A stretch of 64,000 bases of DNA from Halomicroarcula saliterrae (GTDB lineage Archaea > Halobacteriota > Halobacteria > Halobacteriales > Haloarculaceae): assembly GCF_031624395.1 (NCBI RefSeq), contig NZ_JAMQON010000002.1:124001-188000 (forward strand), in the 5' to 3' direction. The translations under genes and the position numbers were made by a program. Shown piece by piece: positions 1-8,726 of the stretch. Below the pieces are notes generated by a model. It worked only from the letters and a program-made list of their open reading frames with translations, searched no databases and was not told the origin of the DNA. Position 1 is the first letter of the stretch, and the number at the start of each line of letters is the position of its first letter.

Positions 1-12
1 GCGGGTCGCCCG

Positions 13-165
13 TCAGAGACTGGATATCTGGCGTCGCTGCCGACAGGCGGCACACATGTACTTGCCCTCCCGTAGCGCCGCTCGTTCGGACGCCGTAGCC
101 CGGGCTATTTCGCCGCCACTGACCGGTTCACCACAGTCCGAACAGGTGTACGCTTTCCCCCTCAT
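13..165 (-). CDS. small zinc-ribbon protein
   Basis: A 50-residue protein with two CxxC pairs, CSDC at residues 8-11 and CAAC at 38-41, which would form one zinc ribbon. The frame is open further upstream, but the start at 165 is chosen because an AT-rich box (TATAATTATA region, about 183-194) lies roughly 27 nt upstream, as in leaderless haloarchaeal genes. The cysteine spacing resembles general small zinc-binding proteins. No specific partner is evident; function unknown. Confidence 0.7.
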   Translation of the reverse strand: MRGKAYTCSDCGEPVSGGEIARATASERAALREGKYMCAACRQRRQISSL

Positions 166-443
166 ACGCAATAGTACACAATCTATAATTATAAATTCTG
201 GCGACACACCGGTCAGAGGAGAGCGGCAACAACCCGTCCGCGACGCGGGTTGACTCTCCGGGCGAACGTCGAGACCGAGGCAGACGGGAAACCCGGGCCA
301 GTTCTTCGCGTTCAGTCGAGGACAAGATCGGGGACGGAACTGACCGCACTGGTGCCGGTCCGGCGTGAACAGTTTCGGTAAGTAGTAAATACCGGTATGA
401 ACGACCGACCGGAGTGAAATGCGAACTGCTCGAATCGGGAACT

Positions 444-662
444 ATGACACTGACTCACTCTGTCACGGCGAGCGCCTCGTTCGGTCCCATCGTCCCGCTC
501 CAGCTCGGGGGCGGACTCCTCTGGCTCGCACTGCTCTTTCTCGTACTCGCACTGGTCGCAGGGGTGCTGGGGGCCCGTGGAGTGGCTGGTCTGAGCATGG
601 ACATCGCGAAATGGCTGGTTATCATCTTCGTCGTGCTCGCGGTCGTCACCTTCCTGCTGTAG
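444..662 (+). CDS. DUF1328-family small membrane protein
   Basis: A 72-residue protein with two hydrophobic segments (about residues 20-40 and 52-71) separated by a short loop containing GARGVAG, the pattern of the DUF1328/YtjA family. The family has no assigned biochemical role. An in-frame GTG at 414 is an alternative start and sits about 27 nt below a TAAATACC box, so the mRNA may begin there. I prefer ATG 444 because the family normally starts close to the first hydrophobic stretch. The next gene, 144 nt downstream, has the same length and a similar ending. Confidence 0.75.
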   Translation: MTLTHSVTASASFGPIVPLQLGGGLLWLALLFLVLALVAGVLGARGVAGLSMDIAKWLVIIFVVLAVVTFLL

Positions 663-805
663 GTGAGCGACGACTCCTGGCCAGCGTCGCCGCTCGGCTA
701 CCGCGACGATACCGGTCCCGCATCGGGAAGCGCCGTCGCGCGTAGGCGTGTGATACCGCTTGAACGACCTCGATGAGTCAAATACGCGATCGGTCAATCC
801 CCCAT

Positions 806-1024
806 ATGAGCCTCACGCAGCTAGCCGTCGCTGGGCGCTGGGCAGTCAGGGTCCTCCAGACGCAGGGCGGACGCGCGCTGGCGGAGGTCCTGCTCGCGCT
901 CACCCTGTTCGCAGCTATCACGACCGCCCTCGCACACTACCACATCGGCGGCCTGCTCCTCCGTCTCACCAAGTGGCTCTCGCTCCTGCTTCTCGGTCTG
1001 GTGGTCGCGTTCCTGTTCCTGTAG
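806..1024 (+). CDS. small two-helix membrane protein, likely DUF1328 relative
   Basis: A 72-residue protein with hydrophobic segments at about 31-47 and 55-72. Its length and C-terminal layout (KW followed by a hydrophobic tail ending FLFL) match the preceding DUF1328 protein, so it may be a diverged duplicate. The first segment lacks the GARG loop. ATG 806 is preferred over ATG 773 because an AAATACGC box lies about 27 nt upstream of 806. No function can be assigned. Confidence 0.55.
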   Translation: MSLTQLAVAGRWAVRVLQTQGGRALAEVLLALTLFAAITTALAHYHIGGLLLRLTKWLSLLLLGLVVAFLFL

Positions 1025-1041
1025 CTCCCCGAGACGACCGT

Positions 1042-2076
1042 TCAGAGCGCTCGAACGGCGTCGACGGCGGCGTCGAGCGACGGGGCGTCGAAGACCTCGC
1101 CCCCGACGTAGGCGTTCGTGCCGGCACAGTAGAGGTCGCGAGCGGCCGCGACGACGGACTCGTCGAGCGGCTCGGGCGACTCGTCACAGAGCGATTTCCA
1201 GTCCGCGATACCCTCCGCAGTCGCCTCCTCTTTCGCGGCGCGTACGGCCTCGACCCAGTCGGGCTGGGTGCGTTTGTGATACTGGCGGATGACCTCCTTC
1301 GAGACCTGCTGGCCGTCGTAGGAGAAGCGGTTCTCGTCGAAGGTGCCGACCACGTCGGCCACGCGAATCCCCCCGTCGTGGTAGAGACACTCGATTTTGC
1401 CGTCCTCGTGGACCAGACCCGCCTCGGCGGCGTGGTCGGTGACGACGTGGTCGACGGCCAGTGCCAGCTCTTCGAGCCGGTCGAGGCTGGCCGCTCCGAC
1501 GATGTGCTCGGCTTCCGCGCGGTCGAGATAGCGGTCCTGCTCCTCGTACTTCGTCGAGAACTCCACTATCGGTTCGTCCAGTTCGACGACGCGGTCGGGC
1601 CACGTCTCGAAGTCGAGGTCGTGGTCGGCCGGGTCCGTCCGGCCCCGCAGCGAGGAGCCCGTCCCGACGCGGTTCCGGAAGACGATCTCCAGCGGGATGA
1701 GGTAGTTCTCGCCCGCCGCGTCGTGGTAGGCGTCGTAGTCGTACTCGCCGTCGCGCTCGGGGAGGTCCGGGACCTGGGTGAGCGAGATGACCATCTCCTC
1801 GGGCGGCGTGCCCGCCGAGAGGGCCTCGCCCAGGTCGAGGACGTCGCCGTCCGGTTCGACTCGCACGCCCTCGTAGTGGGTCGGGACGTGGTTCTCCTCC
1901 AGCAGCTGGAAGTTGTACGCGCCCATCGTACACAGCGAGGCACCCTTGTCGGGAATCCCGTCGGGCATCTTCCCCCAGTCGAACACCGAGTAGTCGTCCG
2001 TGAACACGAACGAGCCGCGACCGAGGGCAGCGGCGGTCGCCGGCTCGTCGACGCGGAACTCCTTGACGCTCGTCAT
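1042..2076 (-). CDS. purC: SAICAR synthetase
   Basis: Phosphoribosylaminoimidazole-succinocarboxamide synthase, which joins aspartate to CAIR in de novo purine synthesis, using ATP, in the cytoplasm. The 344-residue sequence carries family signatures: the N-terminal [14 protein letters not shown] region, the REPL-type segment replaced by [17 protein letters not shown], and the downstream [16 protein letters not shown] segment. Haloarchaeal PurC proteins of this length are longer than the bacterial form of about 240 residues. A TTTTAG box sits about 25 nt upstream of the start. It stands alone here; no other pur gene is adjacent. Confidence 0.93.
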   Translation of the reverse strand: MTSVKEFRVDEPATAAALGRGSFVFTDDYSVFDWGKMPDGIPDKGASLCTMGAYNFQLLEENHVPTHYEGVRVEPDGDVLDLGEALSAGTPPEEMVISLTQVPDLPERDGEYDYDAYHDAAGENYLIPLEIVFRNRVGTGSSLRGRTDPADHDLDFETWPDRVVELDEPIVEFSTKYEEQDRYLDRAEAEHIVGAASLDRLEELALAVDHVVTDHAAEAGLVHEDGKIECLYHDGGIRVADVVGTFDENRFSYDGQQVSKEVIRQYHKRTQPDWVEAVRAAKEEATAEGIADWKSLCDESPEPLDESVVAAARDLYCAGTNAYVGGEVFDAPSLDAAVDAVRAL

Positions 2077-2170
2077 TGCCGGCGCTTTGCGGTCGGGCTA
2101 AAAGACGTTTCTCATACTCTCGGCGGCAGTGGTTAGTTTGGCAGGGACCACGTTGGAGAGCCAGCCGCCC

Positions 2171-2213
2171 CTTTCTGGCCGTTCGAACTCCGTTCCGCGT
2201 AACTAAACACGGC
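2171..2213. repeat. copy 1 of GAACRGCCRGARAG / GTTTAGTTACGC intergenic repeat
   Basis: Bases 2181-2210 are an exact 30-nt inverted copy of 17224-17253. The match extends to about 2171-2213 with a few differences and includes the 14-nt GAACGGCCAGAAAG motif (minus strand, 2171-2184). It lies 3-5 nt beyond the stop of the NUDIX gene. No coding frame or tRNA fold is apparent. Confidence 0.8.
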
Positions 2214-2215
2214 CG

Positions 2216-2761
2216 TCACCGCTCGAACAGCGCGTAGTACATCACGCCCACGGCGGAGCGGCCGTCACGCAGGTCGCCCGACCGGACCGATTCCAGCAGG
2301 TCCGAAAACGCCGTCCGCTCCACCCGGATCGACTCGTTGAAATCGAGCTCCTGCTGGGCGGTCGGTTCACACCCCTCCGCGAGGAAGTAGTGAAAGACCG
2401 AGTCGGCGTAGCCGTTGGCGGGCTCGGCGGTGTAGAGGTGCTGGACCGACTCGGCCTCGTAGCCCGTCTCCTCGCGGAGTTCGCGGTCGACGGCAGCGGC
2501 GGGTTCCGCGTCGTCTGCCTCCATGCTTCCGGCGGGCAGGGCGCGGTTCACTCGCTTGACCGCCTGTCGCCACTCCTCGATGACGACGACGTCCCCGTCG
2601 GGGGTAAAGGGCAGGACGACGACGCTGTCGCCCTCACGCAGGAAGTCGAAGTCGGTCTCGGTCCCGTCGGGAAGCGTTACGTCCTCGTGGACGATATCGA
2701 ACCCCGGACAGCTGTAGGCGATGTCGGCGACGATGGTCTCCCAGGCGAGGTCCTCGGACAT
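2216..2761 (-). CDS. NUDIX hydrolase, ADP-ribose pyrophosphatase-like
   Basis: A 181-residue NUDIX protein. The NUDIX box is visible around residues 74-97, with G, E and the core RELREETGYEA. The preceding VVVIEEWRQAV and the PAGSMEADD stretch are typical of ADP-ribose and nucleoside-diphosphate-sugar pyrophosphatases. It probably hydrolyses a nucleoside diphosphate derivative with Mg2+; the substrate cannot be read from sequence. The start at 2761 (MSEDLAW) is chosen over a longer frame because the upstream residues are Gly/Pro-rich and not conserved-looking. Confidence 0.85.
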   Translation of the reverse strand: MSEDLAWETIVADIAYSCPGFDIVHEDVTLPDGTETDFDFLREGDSVVVLPFTPDGDVVVIEEWRQAVKRVNRALPAGSMEADDAEPAAAVDRELREETGYEAESVQHLYTAEPANGYADSVFHYFLAEGCEPTAQQELDFNESIRVERTAFSDLLESVRSGDLRDGRSAVGVMYYALFER

Positions 2762-2855
2762 ACGGTTGCCTGCGGCCGGGGACGGCATACCCGTGACGGT
2801 CCCCAACCCCTAAGAGTCCAAACCGCCAACATGAAGTATAGTGAATATATCTACG

Positions 2856-2966
2856 ATGGTGTTGCTCGTCGGTGCAGTACTGTTCGTCCTCCCGGTTCCC
2901 GGCAGCTTCGTCGCCGGCGCAGTGACGCTGCTGGCCGGCGGGCTCCTCCGCTGGCTCGGAATCTGA
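2856..2966 (+). CDS. 36-residue hydrophobic microprotein
   Basis: A short frame starting MVLLVGAVLFVLPVPGSF, almost entirely hydrophobic with a Pro-Gly kink and an LLRWLGI end, consistent with a single or hairpin membrane helix. AT-rich sequence (AGTATAGTGAATATAT) lies directly upstream, but too close for standard leaderless spacing. Its TGA stop is also the first base triplet of a palindromic repeat (2964-3051). The hydrophobic pattern looks selected, but the evidence is limited. Confidence 0.45.
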   Translation: MVLLVGAVLFVLPVPGSFVAGAVTLLAGGLLRWLGI

Positions 2967-3051
2967 TACGGATTGTTGTAGCGATTTACCGGTAGTCGCC
3001 GACCCTGGGGTCGGCGATATCCGGAAATAATCTACAATAAACCGTATGAAC
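2964..3051. repeat. TGATAC palindromic element, copy 1
   Basis: An imperfect palindrome. The outer arms are 2967-2981 (TACGGATTGTTGTAG) and 3032-3046, matching at 13 of 15 positions. The inner perfect stem is TCGCCGACCC (2996-3005) with GGGTCGGCGA (3008-3017). It begins at the stop codon of the upstream microprotein and ends 9 nt before the stop of the convergent lipoprotein gene. It resembles the elements at 41536-41693. It could serve as a bidirectional terminator or be a mobile palindrome; the sequence does not decide. Confidence 0.8.
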
Positions 3052-3060
3052 GGCCCGCCG

Positions 3061-5121
3061 TCAGAGCGAGCCGGCGTTTCGGGCCTGTTCGGTCCGTCGG
3101 GTGGCCTGGTCGAGGCGCTTCGCCGCGGCGGCCGACAGCGGCGCCGAGAAGTCGTCGCTGGCCGCTGTGAGGCGTGTTCTGACGTTTTCGAGGCGGTTCG
3201 CGACGGTTTCGAGTCGCCGGTCCGCGTTTCCGCGGTTCCCCGCGTCGGCCGCCTCGGCTGCCCGGGTGGCCGCGCTGGCCACCGCGTCCAGGGCCTGTGC
3301 GAGCCCCTGAATCGAGTTCTCACGCCCCCGGGCGCTCCCGTCCTCGGCCGACGCGGCCACCTGGTCGCGCGTCTCCGCGGCGATGTCGGCGAGGAACGTC
3401 GCGAGCGAGGCTTTCCCCGTGTTCGGCTCCGCGATGGCGACCGGGCCACTCCCGTCGGGGTCGGGGTTGACTCGGACGGCCCCCACCTCGTCGGCGGTGT
3501 CCCGGACCTCCGTCGTGTAGGCGCCGCCCGAGTGGACGTACACCGCGTCCGGCCCGTCGAGCGGCGCGTCGTACAGCCGACCACCGAAGTCGTCCTCGAC
3601 GGCGAGGGCGGTCAGGTCGCTGTCGGCGTCGGCCGGGTCGAGTTCGACCCTCGTGGCGTCCTCGCGGGCGACCAGCGGTATCTCGCCGGCGACGCCGGCG
3701 ACCGTGGCCCCGCCCCCCTCGGCCACTGACACCCCTTCGCTGTGTGGCGCCGCGCCGGCCCGGTTGACCGTCAGCCGGTGGTCGCCGGCCGGCACGTCCG
3801 CGACGACGGCGATACCCTCGAACGTCGGCACGGCCTCGGGGTCGCTCTCGAGCAGGGCGACGGCCTCGACGGCCGAGCCCTGCGTCGTCACCCCGTCCCC
3901 GTCGGGGGCGTCCGGGCTCGGGACCGCCTCCGAGACGGTGGCGACGACGGTGTTGACCGGCGCGGCCGCACCGATGGCGCCGTATCGTTCCGCGAGGGCG
4001 TCCCGGTGGCTCGGCTCGGAGATGTCCGCCGCCGGGTTCGAGTAGCGCGGCTGGCCCCACGGCGCGCCGGTCGTCGAGATGTGCCCCGAGACGGCGTCCT
4101 CGGCGAACGCCGGAACGGCGAACTCGAAGCTCAGCTGTGGTCCGGTGAAATCGGTGATAGCCTCGATGGCCGACGTCGGCACCAGCTCGTAGCCCACGTC
4201 GACGTCGCCGGTGTCGGCTCCCGAACGCCCGAACACCAGCCCGGTCCCCCGCGCGGGCAGGTCCGTCGGCGGCGACGACAGCGCGTCGTAGGACCGCACG
4301 ACGAGCTCCGCGGGGACGAAATCGTCCCGCTCGACCGAGGGGAGGTCCGCGTGTTCGTACAGCGGGGCGCCCTCGTACTCCGGCAGCAGGTAGGGGAGCC
4401 GCGAGCCCTCGTCGCGGGGCAGGCCGTAGGCGAGCGGGACGGCGGCCACGTCTTCGAGTGATTCGACGGCGCTGTTGGTGATGTCGGCGAGGTCGCCGCC
4501 CGTCGGGAGCCGCTGAAATCGGTCGATGGTGTCGTTGAGCGACAGCGCGCTCGAATGCGAGCCCAGTTCCGAGAGGATGCGCGGTCGCGTCTCCGGGTCG
4601 GGGTCGAGGAACTCGTTGTTCGGGACCCTCCGGGAGTGCGAACTGGCGACGTACAGCTGTGGCGTGTCGTCGGTCGTCTCGACGAAGACGTGCAGGACCT
4701 CCCAGTCGTGCCAGTGGAAGTTGGTCGTGAACTGGTCGAACACCGAGTAAAACCAGAACTGGACGACCGCGAGCGGCGACTCGTCGTACTCGACGGCGTT
4801 GTAGAACACCGTCGGTGCGGGCGGGGTCGAGCCGGTGAACCGCTCGTGGTAGCCGTCGAGGGCGTCGAACCCCGTGACGACGGTCGCCCCGTCCCGTTGG
4901 CTCGTGTACGGGCGCGGGTCGGTCGGGAACCACTGCTCGTGCTCGTCGAAATACACCGTCGGCGCGAACCGCTCGGCGAGCGCCCGGGCCCGCTCCTGAC
5001 CCACCGACGTAGCCGCCGTGTCCTCTTCGGGTGAGAACAGCGGGCAGCCGGCCAGAGACGCGGCACCGGCGCCCGCGAGAGTCCCGAGCACCGTCCGCCG
5101 GTCCGGAGTCGAGGGAGCCAT
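3061..5121 (-). CDS. Tat-exported lipoprotein with Vps62-like domain
   Basis: A 686-residue secreted lipoprotein. The N-terminus has a Tat-type DRRTVLG motif, a hydrophobic stretch and a lipobox LAGC with Cys at about residue 25. Residues of about 45-350 begin with APTVYFDEHEQWFPTDPRPY and contain aromatic-rich segments (VVQFWFYSVFDQF, HWHDWEVLHVFVE) like Vps62/DUF946 proteins of unknown biochemical role. A beta-rich middle follows. The last 90 residues are Ala/Arg/Glu-rich and likely helical. The protein would sit anchored outside the cell membrane. No partner gene is evident. Confidence 0.75.
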   Translation of the reverse strand: MAPSTPDRRTVLGTLAGAGAASLAGCPLFSPEEDTAATSVGQERARALAERFAPTVYFDEHEQWFPTDPRPYTSQRDGATVVTGFDALDGYHERFTGSTPPAPTVFYNAVEYDESPLAVVQFWFYSVFDQFTTNFHWHDWEVLHVFVETTDDTPQLYVASSHSRRVPNNEFLDPDPETRPRILSELGSHSSALSLNDTIDRFQRLPTGGDLADITNSAVESLEDVAAVPLAYGLPRDEGSRLPYLLPEYEGAPLYEHADLPSVERDDFVPAELVVRSYDALSSPPTDLPARGTGLVFGRSGADTGDVDVGYELVPTSAIEAITDFTGPQLSFEFAVPAFAEDAVSGHISTTGAPWGQPRYSNPAADISEPSHRDALAERYGAIGAAAPVNTVVATVSEAVPSPDAPDGDGVTTQGSAVEAVALLESDPEAVPTFEGIAVVADVPAGDHRLTVNRAGAAPHSEGVSVAEGGGATVAGVAGEIPLVAREDATRVELDPADADSDLTALAVEDDFGGRLYDAPLDGPDAVYVHSGGAYTTEVRDTADEVGAVRVNPDPDGSGPVAIAEPNTGKASLATFLADIAAETRDQVAASAEDGSARGRENSIQGLAQALDAVASAATRAAEAADAGNRGNADRRLETVANRLENVRTRLTAASDDFSAPLSAAAAKRLDQATRRTEQARNAGSL

Positions 5122-5259
5122 CAGCTCACCGACACCACCCGGTGTCGCCGTTCGCCCGAGTCACTCCTCGTAGCAGTCGCATAGTCGGCCCACGGAAGCA
5201 CGGGCGAAAGGTCTTCTGGCGCTGTCGCGCGCCCGCGGTCGACCCGGGACCGCTGGCGG

Positions 5260-5856
5260 TCAGTACCGCTCGAAGCCCTCGGTGTCGAGATAGTTGTGCG
5301 CGACGGTGATGGCGTGGTCGGCGTGGAGCGGTTCCGGGCCCAGCGAGAGCCGCTCGTCGGCGTGTGCCGCTATCCGGTCTGTCTCCCCGGCCTCGAAATC
5401 GCGGTGGTCCGAGAGGACGAACACCGGGTCGGTCGGCGGCTCGACGTCGACGACCGGCTCGCCGTCCTCGTGGAGCTGGACGACGGAGCCGTCGCCGGCG
5501 ACGTCGTCGAGCGTCGCCTCGAACCCCCGGCGGGTCAGCGAGACGCCGGGCGACGTTTCGACCGGGACGTGGCCGATTGCCTCCTCGCGCTCTTCGAGGG
5601 CGTTCCGGACTAACGCGGCCGTCGAGCGCTCGTCGGGGTTGAGCCGGCGGAGCTCGCTGCCGTCGAAAGTGACGGTGTACTCGTCGGCGAGGACGAGCTG
5701 TACCCGCACGGCCTCGCGGATGGCGTGACTCAGGAAGAACGCGCTCGTGACACACCGACACAGCACGTCGAGGCGTCCGGCGGCCCCGGCGAGGTCGTCG
5801 AGCGAGAAGTCGGGTGTCGTCGGCGCGTCGTGACCGATGACGACGAACTGGCGCAT
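5260..5856 (-). CDS. trmY: tRNA pseudouridine(54) N1-methyltransferase
   Basis: A 198-residue SPOUT-class methyltransferase. TrmY methylates pseudouridine 54 to m1-pseudouridine in archaeal tRNA T-loops using S-adenosylmethionine. The start [13 protein letters not shown], the [20 protein letters not shown] segment (seen here in pieces around residues 28-47) and the C-terminal [15 protein letters not shown] loop that forms part of the trefoil knot are family hallmarks. Length matches the family's roughly 200 residues. It is monocistronic, between a lipoprotein gene and a zinc-finger gene. Confidence 0.92.
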   Translation of the reverse strand: MRQFVVIGHDAPTTPDFSLDDLAGAAGRLDVLCRCVTSAFFLSHAIREAVRVQLVLADEYTVTFDGSELRRLNPDERSTAALVRNALEEREEAIGHVPVETSPGVSLTRRGFEATLDDVAGDGSVVQLHEDGEPVVDVEPPTDPVFVLSDHRDFEAGETDRIAAHADERLSLGPEPLHADHAITVAHNYLDTEGFERY

Positions 5857-5911
5857 ACGCGTCCCTGTCGGCGCGAGCGGTTAGCCCTGTCGAAGAGCGT
5901 ACTGCCGACTG

Positions 5912-6553
5912 TCAGTCCGGGTCGACGAACTGGCCGTTCTCCACGGCGATGAGCTCGCGGGAGACGGCGGCGTCGATGACGGCGTCGAACTCGCCCGGGT
6001 CGATGTCGTAGGCGCTGGTCGCCACCTCGCGGATCTCCGCGCGGTCGACCGGGAACGGGCGGTTCTGGAGCAGCCGCATCACCTTGTTGTACTCCAGTTT
6101 CGTCAGCTGCGGGTCGCCGTCGTCCGAGCCCCGCTCGCTGCCGTCGCCGGAACTGCCTGCCGTGGTCGTCGGCTCCGCGTCGTCGGCGGGCTCGGGCGCC
6201 GCTGTCCCGTCGCTCGTCGGTGACTCCGACCCGTCCGCGGGCGCGGCCGTATCGGCGTCTGCCCCCGCCGCGGCGTCCAGCAAGGACCCGTCGGTCCTCT
6301 CCGCAGACTGGGTATCGGAAGCGCCCGCGATGTCGTCCTGCTCGGGGTCACCGCGCTCGGCCGCCGAATCGTCCTCCGTCGCCGCCACGACCGTTTCGAT
6401 GACGGCGCCGAGTTTCCGCCGGCAGGTCGAACAGAGCACGACCGTCGGGCCGTCGTCCCCGGCCGACCGGAGCGCTTTCGGCACGACCGGGTACTCGGAG
6501 AGCGACGCGTCGAGGGCGCCACCGCAGAAGTAACACGAGGAGAGTCGGTCCAT
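5912..6553 (-). CDS. haloarchaeal zinc-finger protein with acidic linker
   Basis: A 213-residue protein in three parts: an N-terminal zinc finger (CYFC at 7-10 and CSTC at about 41-44), a long acidic Ala/Asp/Ser/Thr-rich linker (about residues 58-148), and a compact C-terminal alpha-helical domain starting LTKLEYNKVMRLLQNRPFP. The arrangement suggests a protein- or nucleic-acid-binding adaptor, but no named family was recognised. The low-complexity linker is typical of salt-adapted disordered regions. Confidence 0.7.
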   Translation of the reverse strand: MDRLSSCYFCGGALDASLSEYPVVPKALRSAGDDGPTVVLCSTCRRKLGAVIETVVAATEDDSAAERGDPEQDDIAGASDTQSAERTDGSLLDAAAGADADTAAPADGSESPTSDGTAAPEPADDAEPTTTAGSSGDGSERGSDDGDPQLTKLEYNKVMRLLQNRPFPVDRAEIREVATSAYDIDPGEFDAVIDAAVSRELIAVENGQFVDPD

Positions 6554-6655
6554 AGGTGCGCAACTCGGTCACTGAATATAAAGCCCTTCTGGGTACCGGT
6601 TCCGTCGGCGGTTCCGTCCGAAAACCGCTCGCCGGCACCGGAATCGCGGAGAGAG

Positions 6656-7456
6656 CTATCCGTCGGCGTGTGCGAAGACGAACGCGCGCAGCAGTTTCGC
6701 CGCGAGCGTCGCCGCCTGCCCGTCGTCGCGGTCGTTCACCTCGACCACGTCGAACCCGACGGCGTGGGGCGCGACCGACCGCACGACGTCGTGGAGTTCC
6801 CCCGGGGCCACACCGAACGGCTCGGGCGTGCCGGTCCCCGGGGCGAAGCCGGGGTCGACGGCGTCGATATCGACCGAGAGGTAGGCGGAGTCGCCGTCGA
6901 GGTCTGGCGACCAGTCGGCCACCGCTTCCGGGGGGACGACGGTCACGTCGCCCCGACTGGCGCGCTCCCACTCGGCCTCGCTGCCGGTTCGGGCGCCCAG
7001 CACGACGGCGCGGTCGGCCACCGAGAGGGCGTGGCGGGTCACCGTCGCGTGGGAGAGCTCGTCCCCGGCGTACTCCTCCCGGAGGTCCAGATGGGCGTCG
7101 GCACAGACGAACACGTCCGGGTCGAGCGCCCGGACTGCGGCGACGGTGACGGTGTGTTCCCCGCCCAGGGTGAGCGGGACGACACCGTCGCGCTGGAACT
7201 CGGCGATGGCACTCGCGAGGAAGGTAAGGTATTCGGCGGTGTCGGCCGAGGGGCCGATGTCGCCGTGGTCGTACACGCCCAGGTCGGTAAAGTGCCGGGC
7301 GGTGTGGTGGTCGTAGTCGTCGAACTGTTCGCCGAACTCGCGGATGCGGCGCGGGCCAAAGCGGGCGCCGGGACGGAACGACGTCGAGGCGTCGAGTGGC
7401 GCCCCGACGACGGCGTACGCCGCCGCCTCGCGGTCGGCGACCGCGCCAGGGAACAT
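6656..7456 (-). CDS. speB: agmatinase-like ureohydrolase
   Basis: A 266-residue ureohydrolase with dinuclear Mn ligands visible in LGGEHT, CADAHLD and SVDIDAVDPGFAPG, the last with the following GTGTPEP. It starts 2 nt after the stop of the aIF5A gene. Work on Haloferax volcanii (Prunetti and colleagues) proposed that haloarchaea load agmatine on aIF5A and that an agmatinase-like protein then removes urea to give deoxyhypusine. The gene pair here fits that route. Free-agmatine hydrolysis to putrescine is the alternative activity. Confidence 0.9.
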   Translation of the reverse strand: MFPGAVADREAAAYAVVGAPLDASTSFRPGARFGPRRIREFGEQFDDYDHHTARHFTDLGVYDHGDIGPSADTAEYLTFLASAIAEFQRDGVVPLTLGGEHTVTVAAVRALDPDVFVCADAHLDLREEYAGDELSHATVTRHALSVADRAVVLGARTGSEAEWERASRGDVTVVPPEAVADWSPDLDGDSAYLSVDIDAVDPGFAPGTGTPEPFGVAPGELHDVVRSVAPHAVGFDVVEVNDRDDGQAATLAAKLLRAFVFAHADG

Positions 7457-7458
7457 CG

Positions 7459-7839
7459 TTACGAGCGGGTGATCTTGCGCTGTTCCTCGTACTCGAGATA
7501 CTCGATTTCGTCGTCGGGCTCCAGGTCGACGTCGTCGGGCATCAGCATGGTGAACGTCTCGTAGGTCTCGAGGTCCATGACCTGCGCGTCGCCGCCGTCG
7601 GTCGAGACGACCTGGCCCTGCTTCCGGTCGACGATGGGCACCCAGATCTTCGCGTCGACGGGCTGGGAGAGCGAGCGCTTCTTGCTGTCGAAGACGCCGC
7701 GGGCGTCGATACGCGCCTTCGCGCTGCCGTGCTTGCCCGGCTTGGCCGTGCTGTAGGAGTCAATCTTACACGGTGTGTCTTCGATCATGACGTAGCTTCC
7801 CTCGTCGAGTTCTCGGACCTCTGTCTGCTGTCTTGCCAT
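7459..7839 (-). CDS. eif5A: translation initiation factor aIF5A
   Basis: A 126-residue archaeal IF5A. The hypusination loop [12 protein letters not shown] is intact, with the modifiable lysine at about residue 36, followed by the OB-fold half ending [17 protein letters not shown]. The factor binds ribosomes and helps peptide bond formation on difficult sequences. A TTTATACT box at about 7864-7872 gives a leaderless start at 7839. The agmatinase-like gene follows 2 nt downstream, implying one transcript for factor and modifier. Confidence 0.96.
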   Translation of the reverse strand: MARQQTEVRELDEGSYVMIEDTPCKIDSYSTAKPGKHGSAKARIDARGVFDSKKRSLSQPVDAKIWVPIVDRKQGQVVSTDGGDAQVMDLETYETFTMLMPDDVDLEPDDEIEYLEYEEQRKITRS

Positions 7840-7955
7840 ACCGCCGCGTTACCCCTGTTGTAGTATAAACGGTTTGGAATGGCGCAGAATCGGACGGCCT
7901 GTCGGGCGCGACACCGAGCCGAACGGCTTATTACCAGCAGATAGTAGTGGGTGGT
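7840..7955. promoter_or_regulatory. divergent promoters of aIF5A and PhyH operon
   Basis: The leftward box is TTTATACT (about 7864-7872, read on the minus strand), 27 nt before the aIF5A ATG. The rightward box is CTTATTACC (about 7927-7935), 27 nt before ATG 7956. Both spacings fit leaderless transcription. Confidence 0.6.
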
Positions 7956-8726
7956 ATGAGCCTGTCCGACGAGCAGTTCGAGCAGTACCAGCGCGACGGC
8001 TACGTCGTCGTCGAGGACTGCCTCGACGGCGCGACCGTCGAAGCGGTGACCGAACGCATCGAATCATACGTCCGGGGCGACCGCGAGGAGAGCGGGTTCC
8101 AGCGGATGCTCGAACCCGACGCCGAGGACGCGGCGCTCTCCGACGCCGACCCCGTCCGGAAGTTCGAGGGCGTCGGGATGGTCCGCGAGGACGACGTCTT
8201 CGCCGACCTGGTCCACGACGAGACCGTCGTAGACGTGGTCCAGCAGCTACAGGGGCCGAACCTCTCCCTGCTTCGCAGCGCCGCGATGCTGAAGCCGCCC
8301 CGCGTGGGCAGCGAGAAGAAGTACCACCAGGACGCGGCCTACTACCCCATCCACCCGATGGACCACGTCACGGTGTGGATGGCGCTGGACCAGTCCACCA
8401 CCGAGAACGGCTGCATGCAGGTCGTCCCGGGCGCACACACGGACGGCCTGCTGGGCCACGAGGCCGTCGAATACGACACCGACATCACCATCGCCGAGGC
8501 CGACTACGGCCCCGAGGACGCCGTCGCGCTGCCGATGGAGCCCGGCGACGTGCTCTTCCAGCACTGCCTGCTCCCACACTACACCGCCCCGAACGGGACC
8601 GACGACTGGCGGCGGGCCTACATCGCCGCCTACATGCGCAACCGCTCGCGTTTCACCGACCCGGACCCGCCCGAATGGGTCGACAGCGAGCACATCAGCG
8701 GCGAGTCGTTCCCGGGGTGCGTGTAG
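7956..8726 (+). CDS. phytanoyl-CoA dioxygenase-family protein
   Basis: A 256-residue Fe(II)/2-oxoglutarate oxygenase of the PhyH type. The iron ligands are visible as H124 and D126 in KYHQDAAYYP and H208 in LPHYTAPNGTD, followed by Arg 219/220, which would bind 2-oxoglutarate. These enzymes hydroxylate small molecules, and the substrate cannot be inferred. ATG 7956 is selected over an upstream ATG 9 nt earlier because of the CTTATTA box. The stop abuts the ATG of a transporter gene, so the two are cotranscribed. Confidence 0.85.
   Translation: MSLSDEQFEQYQRDGYVVVEDCLDGATVEAVTERIESYVRGDREESGFQRMLEPDAEDAALSDADPVRKFEGVGMVREDDVFADLVHDETVVDVVQQLQGPNLSLLRSAAMLKPPRVGSEKKYHQDAAYYPIHPMDHVTVWMALDQSTTENGCMQVVPGAHTDGLLGHEAVEYDTDITIAEADYGPEDAVALPMEPGDVLFQHCLLPHYTAPNGTDDWRRAYIAAYMRNRSRFTDPDPPEWVDSEHISGESFPGCV

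Noticed and set aside
760-2136. Long plus-strand open frame overlapping purC.
   Set aside because: It is antisense to a well-supported purC and its product has a random Arg/Val/Asp-rich composition.
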